Of a DNA stretch of 64,000 bases, positions 1-9,451 are shown one piece after another (within the stretch, counting starts at the first letter, position 1; each line of letters begins with the position of its first letter). Below the pieces are notes generated by a model, which was not told where the DNA came from, did not search any database, and saw nothing but the letters and a program-made list of their open reading frames with translations. A program made the position numbers and the translations under genes. The stretch spans positions 1-64,000 of the forward strand of contig JAQXDK010000052.1 of assembly GCA_029251405.1 (NCBI GenBank), given 5' to 3'. The DNA comes from Flavobacteriales bacterium (lineage in GTDB: Bacteria; Bacteroidota; Bacteroidia; Flavobacteriales_D; Parvicellaceae).

Positions 1-11
1 CTACTATTTAT

Positions 12-1964
12 TTATTGTATAGTAATCTTTTGAGAATAAAATCCTTGAGAATTTTTAATATCAATTAAATATATTCCCTTAGAATAGTTATCGACGTTAA
101 CCTTAATCATTGAATTGAACTTTTCAGAACTAACTACTCTACCTGACATATCTTTAATAATTAATTCACTAGTCTCGTTAGAGTTAGAATTTATATTAAT
201 GAAGTTTGAAGCTGGATTAGGGTAAATTTCTACATTAATTAACCTTTCAGATATTCCAGTATTGTCTATAGAATTGTCCCCTAAGTTCAATCTAATTGCA
301 AACGCATTACCGTTTGAATATGCTTGATCTAATGGATACCAAATTGCACTTGACATTCCAGGTTGTACAACCGTTGCATCATCTATTATTCCGATATCAA
401 AAGTTCCACCACCACTGTAAAGTTCTAAAGCTGCATAATATTTTCCAGGTGTTATTGGTAAACTCTCAAAAACATTACCATTTTGAAAACCTACTGGAAT
501 TTCAATGTAACCATTTGCAACATCATTAGTGGTCACTAGATATAAATCAGAGGTGAAAATTGCATTTCCAAAGTTTCCAGTATTAAACTCTGTAGAATCA
601 ATAATGTATAGAATTACTTCTGCGTCTGCAACAGTATTAGTCGTAATTAAAGCCTTTACAGAATTTATGGTATCGTTATTTAAGAAAGGAAACATGGTAG
701 CACAAACTAAACCATCTGACGCATCAGTTGGCCACGAATAACTTCCGTAAGAACCTAGTGCTTGCGTACCAGATGGATGATTGTCAATACCATCTAAAGA
801 GTAGATATCAGTTGTTATTTCAAAACTTCTTTCTAAGACATTATCTCCAAAATTTGCACCACCCACTTGGTCAGAATCTGAACTTACTGTATAAGTACCT
901 TGGTAAACTCCAGTTCCAATTAACGAAAGGTCTGTCAATGTCTCAACAAAACTACTTGAGTCTGCATATAACGTATCAGTCATAGTTGCTGTTGCGGTAA
1001 ATGAACCAAAATCAGCGTTTAAAGTAACATTAGATTGTCCATTAACACCATCGTTTTTAACTTCTACTCCGACAATCCAGTCTAAATCCATTTGTGTAAT
1101 AGGAGTTCTTCCATATTCAGCAAATTCTGTAGTTTCACCGTAAATCCAAGCAGCATTATTCTGAACATTATTTAAATCTTTTCTAGAAATTTTAACATCG
1201 TCAACCGCCCAGTACCATGCCCAAAAGTCGTTGTCTTCATAATAAAACTGAATTAACACTTGAGATTGTCCGCCGATGTCAGCTGAAACATCAATACTTG
1301 TAATTTCTGGATTTCCAGAGTTCTGATCATTTGGATATCCTGAATTGTTGGTAATTTCATATTGAACCCATGAAGCTCCATTGTCGCCAGATACTCTTAC
1401 TCCTCTAGTATCCTGCCACCATCTGTAATTATGAGAAAATGATAAGACAACACTGTTTTCACCGGTTAAATCAATAGGTGCAGATGTTGTTGCAGTAACA
1501 AATATTGGTGTTCCGTCTCCATCAGCACCACCACAAGCATCAGAGTTAATAAATAAGTACCCGTTGGAAGCAGTTGCTGAGGCAAAAGGAGATAAAGCAC
1601 CTACAGGGATTAAATTAGCGTCTGTTTCAAACCTCCATTGTGCTGTTGATCCTGTGTTTGGATCAATTGCAACAGTCCCTGGAGAAGTACACGGAGAAGT
1701 TGAACTTATTGGTGTTGAGTTAGCATAATCAAAACCTCCAGTAATATTATATCCTGAATATGTACAAGAGTTGTCAAGAATCCAGTCACTAGCATTATCG
1801 AATTGATCCTCCCAAAGAACAACTCCTTTAGGTTGTGCTTCAAAATTCGGTCTAATTTTTTCGAGAATAACTTCATGCTTTTTTGCAAGCTGATTAGAAG
1901 ATGATTGGGCGCTAAAAGCAAAGCTAGTAAGCACACATAGTAGTGCAATGTAAATTTTTTTCAT
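12..1964 (-). CDS. T9SS-secreted surface protein, paralogue of the next gene
   Basis: This 650-residue protein has no function I can name. Residues 1-19 form a signal peptide ending FAFSA. Residues about 45-260 look like a MAM/concanavalin-type beta-sandwich, with the stretches VRVSGDNGASWVQY and WAVDDVKIS. A second domain lies at about 385-570 and contains YSLDGIDNHP and YYAALELYSGGG. The end, from residue 578 (VEIYPNPASNF to the terminal KITIQ), is a type A sorting domain, so export through the type IX system to the cell surface or medium is expected. The neighbouring gene encodes a protein of the same architecture, so the two are a tandem duplication. The ATG fits the signal peptide. An adhesin or polymer-binding role is only a guess. 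Confidence 0.85.
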   Translation of the reverse strand: MKKIYIALLCVLTSFAFSAQSSSNQLAKKHEVILEKIRPNFEAQPKGVVLWEDQFDNASDWILDNSCTYSGYNITGGFDYANSTPISSTSPCTSPGTVAIDPNTGSTAQWRFETDANLIPVGALSPFASATASNGYLFINSDACGGADGDGTPIFVTATTSAPIDLTGENSVVLSFSHNYRWWQDTRGVRVSGDNGASWVQYEITNNSGYPNDQNSGNPEITSIDVSADIGGQSQVLIQFYYEDNDFWAWYWAVDDVKISRKDLNNVQNNAAWIYGETTEFAEYGRTPITQMDLDWIVGVEVKNDGVNGQSNVTLNADFGSFTATATMTDTLYADSSSFVETLTDLSLIGTGVYQGTYTVSSDSDQVGGANFGDNVLERSFEITTDIYSLDGIDNHPSGTQALGSYGSYSWPTDASDGLVCATMFPFLNNDTINSVKALITTNTVADAEVILYIIDSTEFNTGNFGNAIFTSDLYLVTTNDVANGYIEIPVGFQNGNVFESLPITPGKYYAALELYSGGGTFDIGIIDDATVVQPGMSSAIWYPLDQAYSNGNAFAIRLNLGDNSIDNTGISERLINVEIYPNPASNFININSNSNETSELIIKDMSGRVVSSEKFNSMIKVNVDNYSKGIYLIDIKNSQGFYSQKITIQ

Positions 1965-2063
1965 TTTTGTTTCATTAAGTTTATCGAAACAATAATAAGA
2001 AAAAATAACAATTAAGTTTAGTAGAGTATTAATTTTTCTTGTTTGGGTTAAACAAAACAGATA

Positions 2064-3902
2064 TTATCTCAAAATTGATAGCTTTTTTGTATAAGATTTA
2101 GAGCTGTTTTTCACTTTAATAAAATAACTACCATTACTTAAATTTTTAAAGTCTATTTGGACGGTATTCAAAAAAGTTCCAGATAGTAAAGTTTCACCTC
2201 TCATATCAATTATTTCATAAAAACTATTTAGGTTGTTATCTATTTCAAGATTTATGTAATATTTCGCTGGATTAGGAAAAAAATTTATTTTAACATCATC
2301 ATTATCTACAACCCCAACATTCGCTCCTAGATTCATTCTTATTGCAAAAGCATTTCCATTGGTGTAAGCTTGGTCTCCGGGAAACCAAATAGCACTTGAC
2401 CATCCTGGTTGTATTACTGTATTATCGTCAAGAATTCTTATGTCATATGTGTTTCCCCCACTGTATAGTTCTAATGCTGCATAATAGTTTCCTGGTGGAA
2501 GTGTTAAATTTTCCCATGTTGAATTTCCTATTGAATAAGCAACGGGAATTTCTATGTAACCATTACTAATATCCTGAGGAGTTACTGTATATAAATCTGA
2601 AATGAAGTAAGAATTACTAAATAAACCATTTGTAAAACTTAAGGAATCTAAAATATATAAGATCACTTCACTTTGTGCAACTGAAGAACTTTGTAAATAT
2701 GCCCTTACAGAATTTACAACTTCTTGTTGTCGAAATGGATATAAAGTTGCACAAATTAAACCATCTGCTGCGCTGTTCCAAGAGTTACTTCCAAGTGAGC
2801 CTATAGATTCATAATCTGTAGGATGATTACCTAATCCATCTAAAGAATAAATATCACTTGTTACTTCAAAGTTTCTTAAGTATACATTATCATCAAAGTT
2901 CCCTGAACCTAAAGTGTCACCCATTGAACTAGCTGTTATCGTTCCAGTATAGTTTCCGATTGAAAGTGTAACAGGATTTAAACTTTCAACTGTTTTTATG
3001 GAATCACTAGCAATTGTAGAAGTTGTTGCGGAAGTTGTGAAATTTGTGGGTCCTGTAAAATCTCCATTTACAATAATATTATTTTGATCCATGGAACCGT
3101 AATTATAAACAGATGCGCCAACATAATAATTTTGTTCTGCTTGAGAAAGTGGAATTCTTCCATATTCTGCACCAAAACTATTCTCACCATATATCCAAGA
3201 AGATAGGTTTTGGACATCATTTTCTGGTGGAACTGTAATTTTTAAGTCATCGATTAACCAACCATAACCAGATCCATAGGAATCGTCGTTACTATCACTG
3301 GTCCACCTAAATCTAATTTTCACACCAGACTGACCTCCAACAAATGAAGAAATATTGATTCCTATAAGTTCTTGAACAGCCGGGTCGTTAGTAGTGACTT
3401 GATCGTTTAATTCAATTTGTGTCCAGCTAACTCCAAAGTCAGTAGATAATTCAACGAAAGTTTTGTCATAATTGAAAGCTCTGTATAATTGTTCAAATTC
3501 TAAGACCACAACAGGGTAGTTTGTCAAATCTAGAGTGTCGTTAAGTTCAATAATTGCATCCTGATAATCGACGGGTCCATTTATTAGATATTGAATCCCA
3601 TCAAAAACAGCAAAACCATCAGCTGCTGATGAAGATGCCATTGCTCCCATATATTGATCTACGTACTGCGGAGTAGTAGTCACAATTTGCCACTGTCCTT
3701 GTAAATTTGCAGCACTTATAGTCCAGTCGTTTATGTTGTTGAAAGTGTTATATGCAATAGTGTCACTGGTTGACTTTTGACTGTAAGAGCTGTAATTCAC
3801 TAGTGGTTTGTAGTCACAGGTATTAAAATGGCTATTTAAAATTTGCCCAAAAACTGCACTTTTAAAAAACAAGCAGATTAATAGAATATTTATTTTTCTC
3901 AT
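2064..3902 (-). CDS. T9SS-secreted surface protein, paralogue of the previous gene
   Basis: This 612-residue protein shares its architecture with the gene at 12-1964: a signal peptide (about 1-19), a jelly-roll-like domain containing VELSTDFGVSWTQ and GWLIDDLKI, a middle domain with YSLDGLGNHP, GYIEIPV and YYAALELYSGG, and a C-terminal sorting domain from residue 539 (INFFPNPAKYY). Similarity is clearest in the middle domain and continues to AFAIRMNLG just before the sorting domain. The stop of gcvP lies 9 bases upstream, so this gene may be read from the gcvP promoter. That is a curious pairing of a metabolic enzyme with a surface protein. Secretion by the T9SS is well supported; the molecular function is unknown. 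Confidence 0.85.
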   Translation of the reverse strand: MRKINILLICLFFKSAVFGQILNSHFNTCDYKPLVNYSSYSQKSTSDTIAYNTFNNINDWTISAANLQGQWQIVTTTPQYVDQYMGAMASSSAADGFAVFDGIQYLINGPVDYQDAIIELNDTLDLTNYPVVVLEFEQLYRAFNYDKTFVELSTDFGVSWTQIELNDQVTTNDPAVQELIGINISSFVGGQSGVKIRFRWTSDSNDDSYGSGYGWLIDDLKITVPPENDVQNLSSWIYGENSFGAEYGRIPLSQAEQNYYVGASVYNYGSMDQNNIIVNGDFTGPTNFTTSATTSTIASDSIKTVESLNPVTLSIGNYTGTITASSMGDTLGSGNFDDNVYLRNFEVTSDIYSLDGLGNHPTDYESIGSLGSNSWNSAADGLICATLYPFRQQEVVNSVRAYLQSSSVAQSEVILYILDSLSFTNGLFSNSYFISDLYTVTPQDISNGYIEIPVAYSIGNSTWENLTLPPGNYYAALELYSGGNTYDIRILDDNTVIQPGWSSAIWFPGDQAYTNGNAFAIRMNLGANVGVVDNDDVKINFFPNPAKYYINLEIDNNLNSFYEIIDMRGETLLSGTFLNTVQIDFKNLSNGSYFIKVKNSSKSYTKKLSILR

Positions 3903-3911
3903 AATTTTTTT

Positions 3912-6782
3912 TTAAATAATAGATTTTTCTTCTTTTGCGTATTGTTCAAGAGGTAGACAGCTACAAACTAAATTTCTGTCACCATAGGCATTATCTACTC
4001 TCCCAATTGGAGGCCAGAATTTATTATTCATTAAACTTACATTTGGGTAAACTGCTTTTTTTCTTGAATATTTATGTTTCCAATTATCATCAATAGCTTC
4101 ATAAGCGGTGTGAGGAGCGTTTTTCAGTACATTACTCTCTTGGTCGTAAACTTCATTTTTAATTTCGTTAATTTCTTCTTTGATACTAATCATTGCTTCG
4201 GCAAATCGATTTAACTCCTTTAAAGATTCACTTTCAGTGGGTTCAATCATAAGCGTTCCAGCAACTGGAAAGCTTACAGTCGGGGCATGAAATCCATAGT
4301 CCATTAATCTTTTTGCAATATCTTCTACTTCAACTGCAGCTTCTTTTTTAAATGACCTGCAATCAAGTATCATTTCATGTGCAACTTTTCCAGTTGGACC
4401 ACAATAAAGTACATTGTAGTGTTTTATCAATTTTGCTTTTAAGTAGTTTGCATTCAAAATCGCTATTTCTGTTGATTTTTTAAGCCCTTTTGCTCCCAGT
4501 AGTTTTATGTAACCGTAGGAAATAATTAGGATTAATGCACTTCCCCATGGAGCGCCATTAATTGCTTTGATTCCTTTTTCACCACCGGTTTTTATAATCG
4601 GATTTGTTGGTAAGAAAGGAGCTAAATGTTTAGCAACACCAATAGGACCCATTCCTGGTCCACCACCTCCGTGTGGTATAGCAAATGTTTTATGCAAGTT
4701 TAAATGACATACATCTGCTCCAATAAGACCTGGAGAAGTCAGCCCAACTTGAGCATTCATGTTTGCTCCGTCCATGTAAACTTGACCACCTGAGTCGTGA
4801 ATGATTGAAGTTATTTCTATAATATTTTCTTCAAAAACCCCGTGTGTTGAAGGATAAGTGACCATAAGTGCCGCTAAATCATCTGAATGCTTTTCAACTT
4901 TTATTTTAAGGTCTTCTAAATCGATATTACCTAAATCATCGCATTTAACGAGCACCACACTCATTCCAGCCATAACTGCACTTGCTGGGTTGGTGCCATG
5001 TGCACTGGTTGGAATCAGACAAATTTTCCGATGTCCTTCATTGTTAGAAAGGTGATAAGCTCTAATAACCATTAAACCACTGTATTCTCCCTGAGCTCCG
5101 CTGTTAGGTTGAAGTGAGACTTTATCAAACCCTGTTATTTCGGAAAGATCAGCAGCTAATTCTTTGAAAATTTGTTGGTAGCCTACAGTCTGATTTATTG
5201 GAGTAAACGGATGGAGATTAGCAAATTCTGGCCATGTGATAGGTTCCATTTCAGTTGCAGCATTCAACTTCATAGTACATGAACCAAGTGATATCATGGA
5301 ATGCATCAAAGACAAATCCTTATTTTCAAGTTTCTTAATATATCTCATCATTTCGGTTTCGGAATGGTAAGAATTGAAAATATTTTGATTTAATATATCA
5401 GATTTTCTTTCAAGGAATGAATTAGTAATATTACTAGTTTTAGAAATTGTTTTTGGGGTTGCTTTTTTAAATCTGAGAAGAGCTTTGGCTAACAAATTTA
5501 GTTGTTCCCAAGAAACAGTTTCATCAATAGAAATGGTAGCTAAATGATTTATATAACCAATATTAATTTGATTTTCTTCCAAGTGTTTTTTAAGATTCAC
5601 AAACGACTCTTCTTTAAAACAAATGGTATCAAATTGGTTTTTATTTTGTACATCAAATCCAGCTTCAATTAAGGTTTCTTTTAAAGTCTGAGTTTTGATT
5701 TGAATTTTTTTGGCAATTTCTTTTAATCCGTTTGGTCCATGGTAGACAACGTACATACTTGCCATAACTGCTAGGAGCGCTTGAGCAGTACATATATTTG
5801 ATGTTGCTTTTCCTCTTTTAATGTGTTGTTCTCTTGTTTGAAGTGCCATTCTTAAGGCTGGATTGCCGTGGACATCTAAAGAAACACCAATAATTCTACC
5901 AGGAATATGCCTTTTATGGGATTCTTTACAAGCGAAAAAAGCGGCATGTGGGCCACCATAACCCATGGGAACTCCAAATCTTTGTGTGGAACCAACTACA
6001 ACATCTGCTCCCCAACTTCCAGGACTATCAAGGATTACCAAACTCATTATATCAGCGATTACAGATACCTGGATATCTAGACTTTTAGCTTTTGTGGTAA
6101 AGCTGCTGTAGTCGTAAATTTCCCCATATGCATCTGGATACTGAATAATTGCTCCAAAAAACTCATTTGTTAATTCGATTTTTTCAGGATCACCTGTTAT
6201 GATTTCAATTTCAAGGGGTTCTGCTCTTGCAAAAAGAACATCTTTGGTCTGAAGAAAAATACTTTCACTAACAAAAAATTTATTTACGTTGGACTTAACC
6301 TGCCCTCTTGTTCTCATGTGATAAAACATTAACATAGATTCAGCAGCAGCAGTAGATTCGTCTAAAAGTGAGGCGTTAGCTAACTCCATTCCCGTTAAAT
6401 CGGTTACAAATGTTTGGAAATTTAATAAGGCTTCTAGTCTACCTTGTGCTATTTCTGCTTGATATGGAGTATATGCCGTATACCAACCAGGATTACACAA
6501 AATATTTCTTTTGATAACATTTGGTGTAATGGTTCCGTAGTAACCTTGACCAATATAGCTGTTAAAGTTTTTATTTTTAAGGGCTATTTTTTTTAATTTT
6601 GTTAAATATTCTTCTTCGGAAACAGCTTCTTCAACTTTTAATTCCTCATTTTTCAGTATAGAATTTGGTATGGTTTCTTTAATTAGTTCATTAATCGAAC
6701 CTACACCAACGGTCTCCAGCATTTGTTCAACATCATTGTCATTAGCACCTATATGTCTTCTTTCGAACGAATCTTGAGTCAT
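3912..6782 (-). CDS. gcvP: glycine dehydrogenase (decarboxylating), P-protein
   Basis: The P-protein of the glycine cleavage system decarboxylates glycine with PLP and passes the aminomethyl group to the H-protein lipoyl arm. The protein starts with the family hallmark SFERRHIGAND and carries the PLP-lysine motif HLNLHKTFAIPHGGGGPG, with the lysine codon at 4689-4691. It is the long single-chain form, with both halves fused, of about 956 residues. A start at 6827 is possible on paper, but a TATATTTG -7 promoter element at 6802-6809 (minus) lies downstream of it. The ATG at 6782 or 6785 is therefore the likely start. No gcvT or gcvH is nearby, and no glycine riboswitch is visible in the short leader. 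Confidence 0.97.
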   Translation of the reverse strand: MTQDSFERRHIGANDNDVEQMLETVGVGSINELIKETIPNSILKNEELKVEEAVSEEEYLTKLKKIALKNKNFNSYIGQGYYGTITPNVIKRNILCNPGWYTAYTPYQAEIAQGRLEALLNFQTFVTDLTGMELANASLLDESTAAAESMLMFYHMRTRGQVKSNVNKFFVSESIFLQTKDVLFARAEPLEIEIITGDPEKIELTNEFFGAIIQYPDAYGEIYDYSSFTTKAKSLDIQVSVIADIMSLVILDSPGSWGADVVVGSTQRFGVPMGYGGPHAAFFACKESHKRHIPGRIIGVSLDVHGNPALRMALQTREQHIKRGKATSNICTAQALLAVMASMYVVYHGPNGLKEIAKKIQIKTQTLKETLIEAGFDVQNKNQFDTICFKEESFVNLKKHLEENQINIGYINHLATISIDETVSWEQLNLLAKALLRFKKATPKTISKTSNITNSFLERKSDILNQNIFNSYHSETEMMRYIKKLENKDLSLMHSMISLGSCTMKLNAATEMEPITWPEFANLHPFTPINQTVGYQQIFKELAADLSEITGFDKVSLQPNSGAQGEYSGLMVIRAYHLSNNEGHRKICLIPTSAHGTNPASAVMAGMSVVLVKCDDLGNIDLEDLKIKVEKHSDDLAALMVTYPSTHGVFEENIIEITSIIHDSGGQVYMDGANMNAQVGLTSPGLIGADVCHLNLHKTFAIPHGGGGPGMGPIGVAKHLAPFLPTNPIIKTGGEKGIKAINGAPWGSALILIISYGYIKLLGAKGLKKSTEIAILNANYLKAKLIKHYNVLYCGPTGKVAHEMILDCRSFKKEAAVEVEDIAKRLMDYGFHAPTVSFPVAGTLMIEPTESESLKELNRFAEAMISIKEEINEIKNEVYDQESNVLKNAPHTAYEAIDDNWKHKYSRKKAVYPNVSLMNNKFWPPIGRVDNAYGDRNLVCSCLPLEQYAKEEKSII

Positions 6783-6801
6783 CATCAATAATTTAGAAAA
6801 G

Positions 6802-6809
6802 CAAATATA
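6802..6809 (-). promoter_or_regulatory. -7 promoter element of gcvP
   Basis: Read on the minus strand this is TATATTTG, an exact match to the Bacteroidota -7 consensus TAnnTTTG. It ends about 17 bases before the ATG at 6785. No convincing -33 TTTG was seen. It helps choose the gcvP start. Confidence 0.6.
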
Positions 6810-6861
6810 TATATACAACTCATTCATTTTATATTGTTACCGAAATGTTTAATTTTATTTT

Positions 6862-7524
6862 ATGAATATTATTAACATATTATCTTTTCTGATAATAATC
6901 TGTTTTAATTTTAATGTAAATGCTCAATTTGAAAAAGAACAATATCAAGATGTTGTTTTGCACCTTTTATCAGGAGACACAGTCCTGTACAAATTGTCAG
7001 AAAACAATACTTCTCACCTTACAGGATTTAAAAAAAATAATAATAATGATTTTTGGAAGTTTAAGATTTTTTCTAAAGAAGATGTGGCATTTTACACAGA
7101 CTCTAGTCAAAAAAAATCTTGGATGTATAAACCTGATTTTAAAAATGGTAAATTCTTAAATTACTTAGAGATGGAATCTTATTTGTCAGGTAAAAAAGAA
7201 GCAAAGTATAATTATAAACCTACAAAACATCTTTGTAGTGGTGTAGCCTTTGGTTTATTTGTGGGGTTATTAGATACCTATCAGAAAGATAAAGGTTTAT
7301 TAAGCAAAAAAAATACAACGTTATTAATTGCAACTCCATTATTGAGTTCAATTGTTCTTATTACAAAACGAAATAGAAAAAAAATTGATATGTCTGAAGA
7401 GCAAAACCAAAATATACAATTTGAAGATGGATTTTTTTCTTCTAAAAAATCAAAAAATCATGTAGCATCTTTTGCTGGAAGTTTATTAGCTGTTATTTCC
7501 ATCTTTGCGATTAATAACAATTAA
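6862..7524 (+). CDS. membrane-associated protein of unknown function
   Basis: I do not recognise this 220-residue protein. It begins with a clear signal peptide (MNIINILSF to FNVNA, residues 1-21), followed by a lysine- and asparagine-rich soluble stretch with the phrase VVLHLLSGDTVLYKL. The second half has hydrophobic segments near residues 125-140, 150-168 and 200-218, so membrane anchoring is likely. The N-terminal part resembles short secreted Bacteroidota proteins that mention a quantity to be converted (SGDTVLYKL), but that is not a function. It diverges from gcvP and sits 17 bases before the UbiA-like gene, so it may head that short operon. Confidence 0.7.
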   Translation: MNIINILSFLIIICFNFNVNAQFEKEQYQDVVLHLLSGDTVLYKLSENNTSHLTGFKKNNNNDFWKFKIFSKEDVAFYTDSSQKKSWMYKPDFKNGKFLNYLEMESYLSGKKEAKYNYKPTKHLCSGVAFGLFVGLLDTYQKDKGLLSKKNTTLLIATPLLSSIVLITKRNRKKIDMSEEQNQNIQFEDGFFSSKKSKNHVASFAGSLLAVISIFAINNN

Positions 7525-7541
7525 ATAATAAGGAATTCTTT

Positions 7542-8327
7542 ATGCTTAGAAGAACGATAGAATTTATTATTTTTTCAAATATCTGGATTAGTTTATGTGG
7601 AGTTGGACTCGCTGTAAGTTCTTTTTTTTTGTGCAATTTAAAATTGAATTTTTTCTTTCTAGGCCTGGTGTTTTTTGCTACTTTATTTGGTTATAATTTA
7701 CAAAACCTAAATAAGAAAACAATTCATAAAGAACGTTCCAAGCAAATTATTTGGATTCAATCCAATTTAATGAACATCAAAATACTTACTACCATATCCT
7801 TTTTTTTTGCGATAATTTTCTCATTTTTAATACTCAATATAAATTCAGTCTTATGTTCTGCTCCTTTTTTCTTTTTTGTGCTTTTTTACAGATACCCAAT
7901 TTTGAAAAAATATAATTTCAGAAAAATAAAAGGATTGAAAATTTTATTTATTTCAGTCTGTTGGTCTTGGACTTGCTGTGTCCTACCACAGTTAGTATTT
8001 TCTTCATCTGTAAATTGGATAATCGCGTTATTAGTATCAATATATGTTTTTATAATTACGATACCTTTTGATATTAGAGATATACGATTTGATCAAGGGA
8101 TTCAGACGATTCCTCAAATGATAGGGATTCAAAATTCTTATATTTTAATTATGTTTATGACCAGTATTTTATTTTTTATTTCCTTATTTACTGCTAACTG
8201 TAGGTTTGCTATTTTTTTAATTCTTACAGTTTTTGCACTAATACCATCTAAGAAAAAAAATAGTGAATTTTATTATTTATTTTTATTAGACGGATTGTTA
8301 TTAGTTATGCCAATTTTTGCAATATGA
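7542..8327 (+). CDS. UbiA-like integral membrane protein, probably degenerate prenyltransferase
   Basis: This is a 261-residue, very hydrophobic protein with about seven to eight predicted membrane helices. The motif IPFDIRDIRFD near residues 175-184 (D177, D180, D184) matches the second aspartate-rich motif of UbiA-family prenyltransferases. The first aspartate motif that normally binds the diphosphate-magnesium is missing: the corresponding loop reads YNLQNLNKK. The protein is also shorter than typical UbiA enzymes of about 290-300 residues. It may have lost transferase activity or use a different substrate. A purine-rich AAGGAA lies 10 bases before the ATG. Its stop overlaps the start of ansA by 4 bases, so the two are translationally coupled. 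Confidence 0.65.
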   Translation: MLRRTIEFIIFSNIWISLCGVGLAVSSFFLCNLKLNFFFLGLVFFATLFGYNLQNLNKKTIHKERSKQIIWIQSNLMNIKILTTISFFFAIIFSFLILNINSVLCSAPFFFFVLFYRYPILKKYNFRKIKGLKILFISVCWSWTCCVLPQLVFSSSVNWIIALLVSIYVFIITIPFDIRDIRFDQGIQTIPQMIGIQNSYILIMFMTSILFFISLFTANCRFAIFLILTVFALIPSKKKNSEFYYLFLLDGLLLVMPIFAI

Positions 8328-9352
8328 AAAAGTCTCAAATATTATTAATTTATACTGGTGGTACTATTGGTATGAAGGAGGATTCTGAAAATAAATCTTT
8401 GCAACCTTTTAATTTCAATCAAATAACAAAAGAAGTTCCTGAATTAAAGAAAATTAATTGTGTCATAGATGCTGTTTCTTTTGAAAAGCCTTTAGATTCT
8501 TCGGAAGTTAATTATGAGTTTTGGGAAGAAATAGGAGATAATATATTTGATAACTATTACAATTATGATGGTTTTGTTGTCCTTCATGGTACAGATACCA
8601 TGTCTTACACAGCTTGTGCATTAAGTTTCATGTTTAGAAATTTAGAAAAACCAATTATTTTAACAGGCTCTCAATTACCAATAGGAATGGTTAGAACGGA
8701 TGGGAAAGAGAATTTAATAACAGCTATTGAAATAGCATCAGCTAAAAGAAATAATGAATCTTTAGTTAAAGAAGTTGCAATTTATTTTGAATACCAACTT
8801 TTTAGAGGTAATAGAACTACTAAGGTTAGTTCAGAACATTTTGATGCTTTCATGTCTTATAATTATCCTGCTCTTGCAGAAATTGGTGTTGAAATAAAGT
8901 ATAATTTAAATAATATTTTAGTTCAAAAATCAAAACAACTTACTTACAATAAAGGCTTTAATCCGAATGTTTTGGTAGTGTTTTTTTACCCTGGGATTGT
9001 CATCAACCAAATTTTAAAATTGATGAAAGACAATTCTTCAAATGTTATTATTCTTTACAGTTTTGGTTCTGGAAATTTACCATCAAGTAATGAGTTATAT
9101 TCTTTTATTAAAGATGTCACCAACTCCAATAAAGTATTCTTAAATGCAAGTCAATGTGCCGCTGGTTCTGTCGATCAAAATAAATACGAGGGTGGTAGAT
9201 TATTGAGGAATGTAGGGGTTGTTGGAATGAAAGACATGACCATTGAAGCAATTATTGTCAAGTCCATGTTTTTGTTAAATAAATTTCCTAATGACAAACA
9301 AAAGTTTCTTGAATTTATCACCAAAGATCTAGCTGGTGAGTTGTCAGAATAA
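8324..9352 (+). CDS. ansA: type I L-asparaginase
   Basis: This enzyme hydrolyses L-asparagine to aspartate and ammonia. The 342-residue chain has both signature regions of the asparaginase/glutaminase family: TGGTIG at residues 11-16, with the nucleophilic threonine, and HGTDT at 88-92. The chain lacks a signal peptide, so it is cytoplasmic type I, close in length to E. coli AnsA (338). Its ATG overlaps the stop of the UbiA-like gene in an ATGA. The following 99 bases before exbB contain poly-T but no clear hairpin. Confidence 0.95.
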   Translation: MKKSQILLIYTGGTIGMKEDSENKSLQPFNFNQITKEVPELKKINCVIDAVSFEKPLDSSEVNYEFWEEIGDNIFDNYYNYDGFVVLHGTDTMSYTACALSFMFRNLEKPIILTGSQLPIGMVRTDGKENLITAIEIASAKRNNESLVKEVAIYFEYQLFRGNRTTKVSSEHFDAFMSYNYPALAEIGVEIKYNLNNILVQKSKQLTYNKGFNPNVLVVFFYPGIVINQILKLMKDNSSNVIILYSFGSGNLPSSNELYSFIKDVTNSNKVFLNASQCAAGSVDQNKYEGGRLLRNVGVVGMKDMTIEAIIVKSMFLLNKFPNDKQKFLEFITKDLAGELSE

Positions 9353-9451
9353 TCTTTTTTATAGTAGATAATTTTTTTTTTGGCAGAGAAGCTATATTTT
9401 TTTGTAATTTGGCTGCGCAAAAAATTAAAATTTAAAGTCAATATAATTAAC

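Noticed and set aside
2039-2055. Inverted repeat TTGTTT/AAACAA between the two T9SS genes
   Set aside because: The stem is 6 bp and no T-run follows in the minus direction in which both genes are read, so I did not call it a terminator.
6783-6861. A possible glycine riboswitch before gcvP
   Set aside because: The gap is under 80 bases and A/T-rich, with no paired aptamer-like structure.
9380-9451. A TTG start that would lengthen ExbB by 24 residues
   Set aside because: The extension is charged and would bury the signal-type segment, which begins cleanly at the ATG at 9452.
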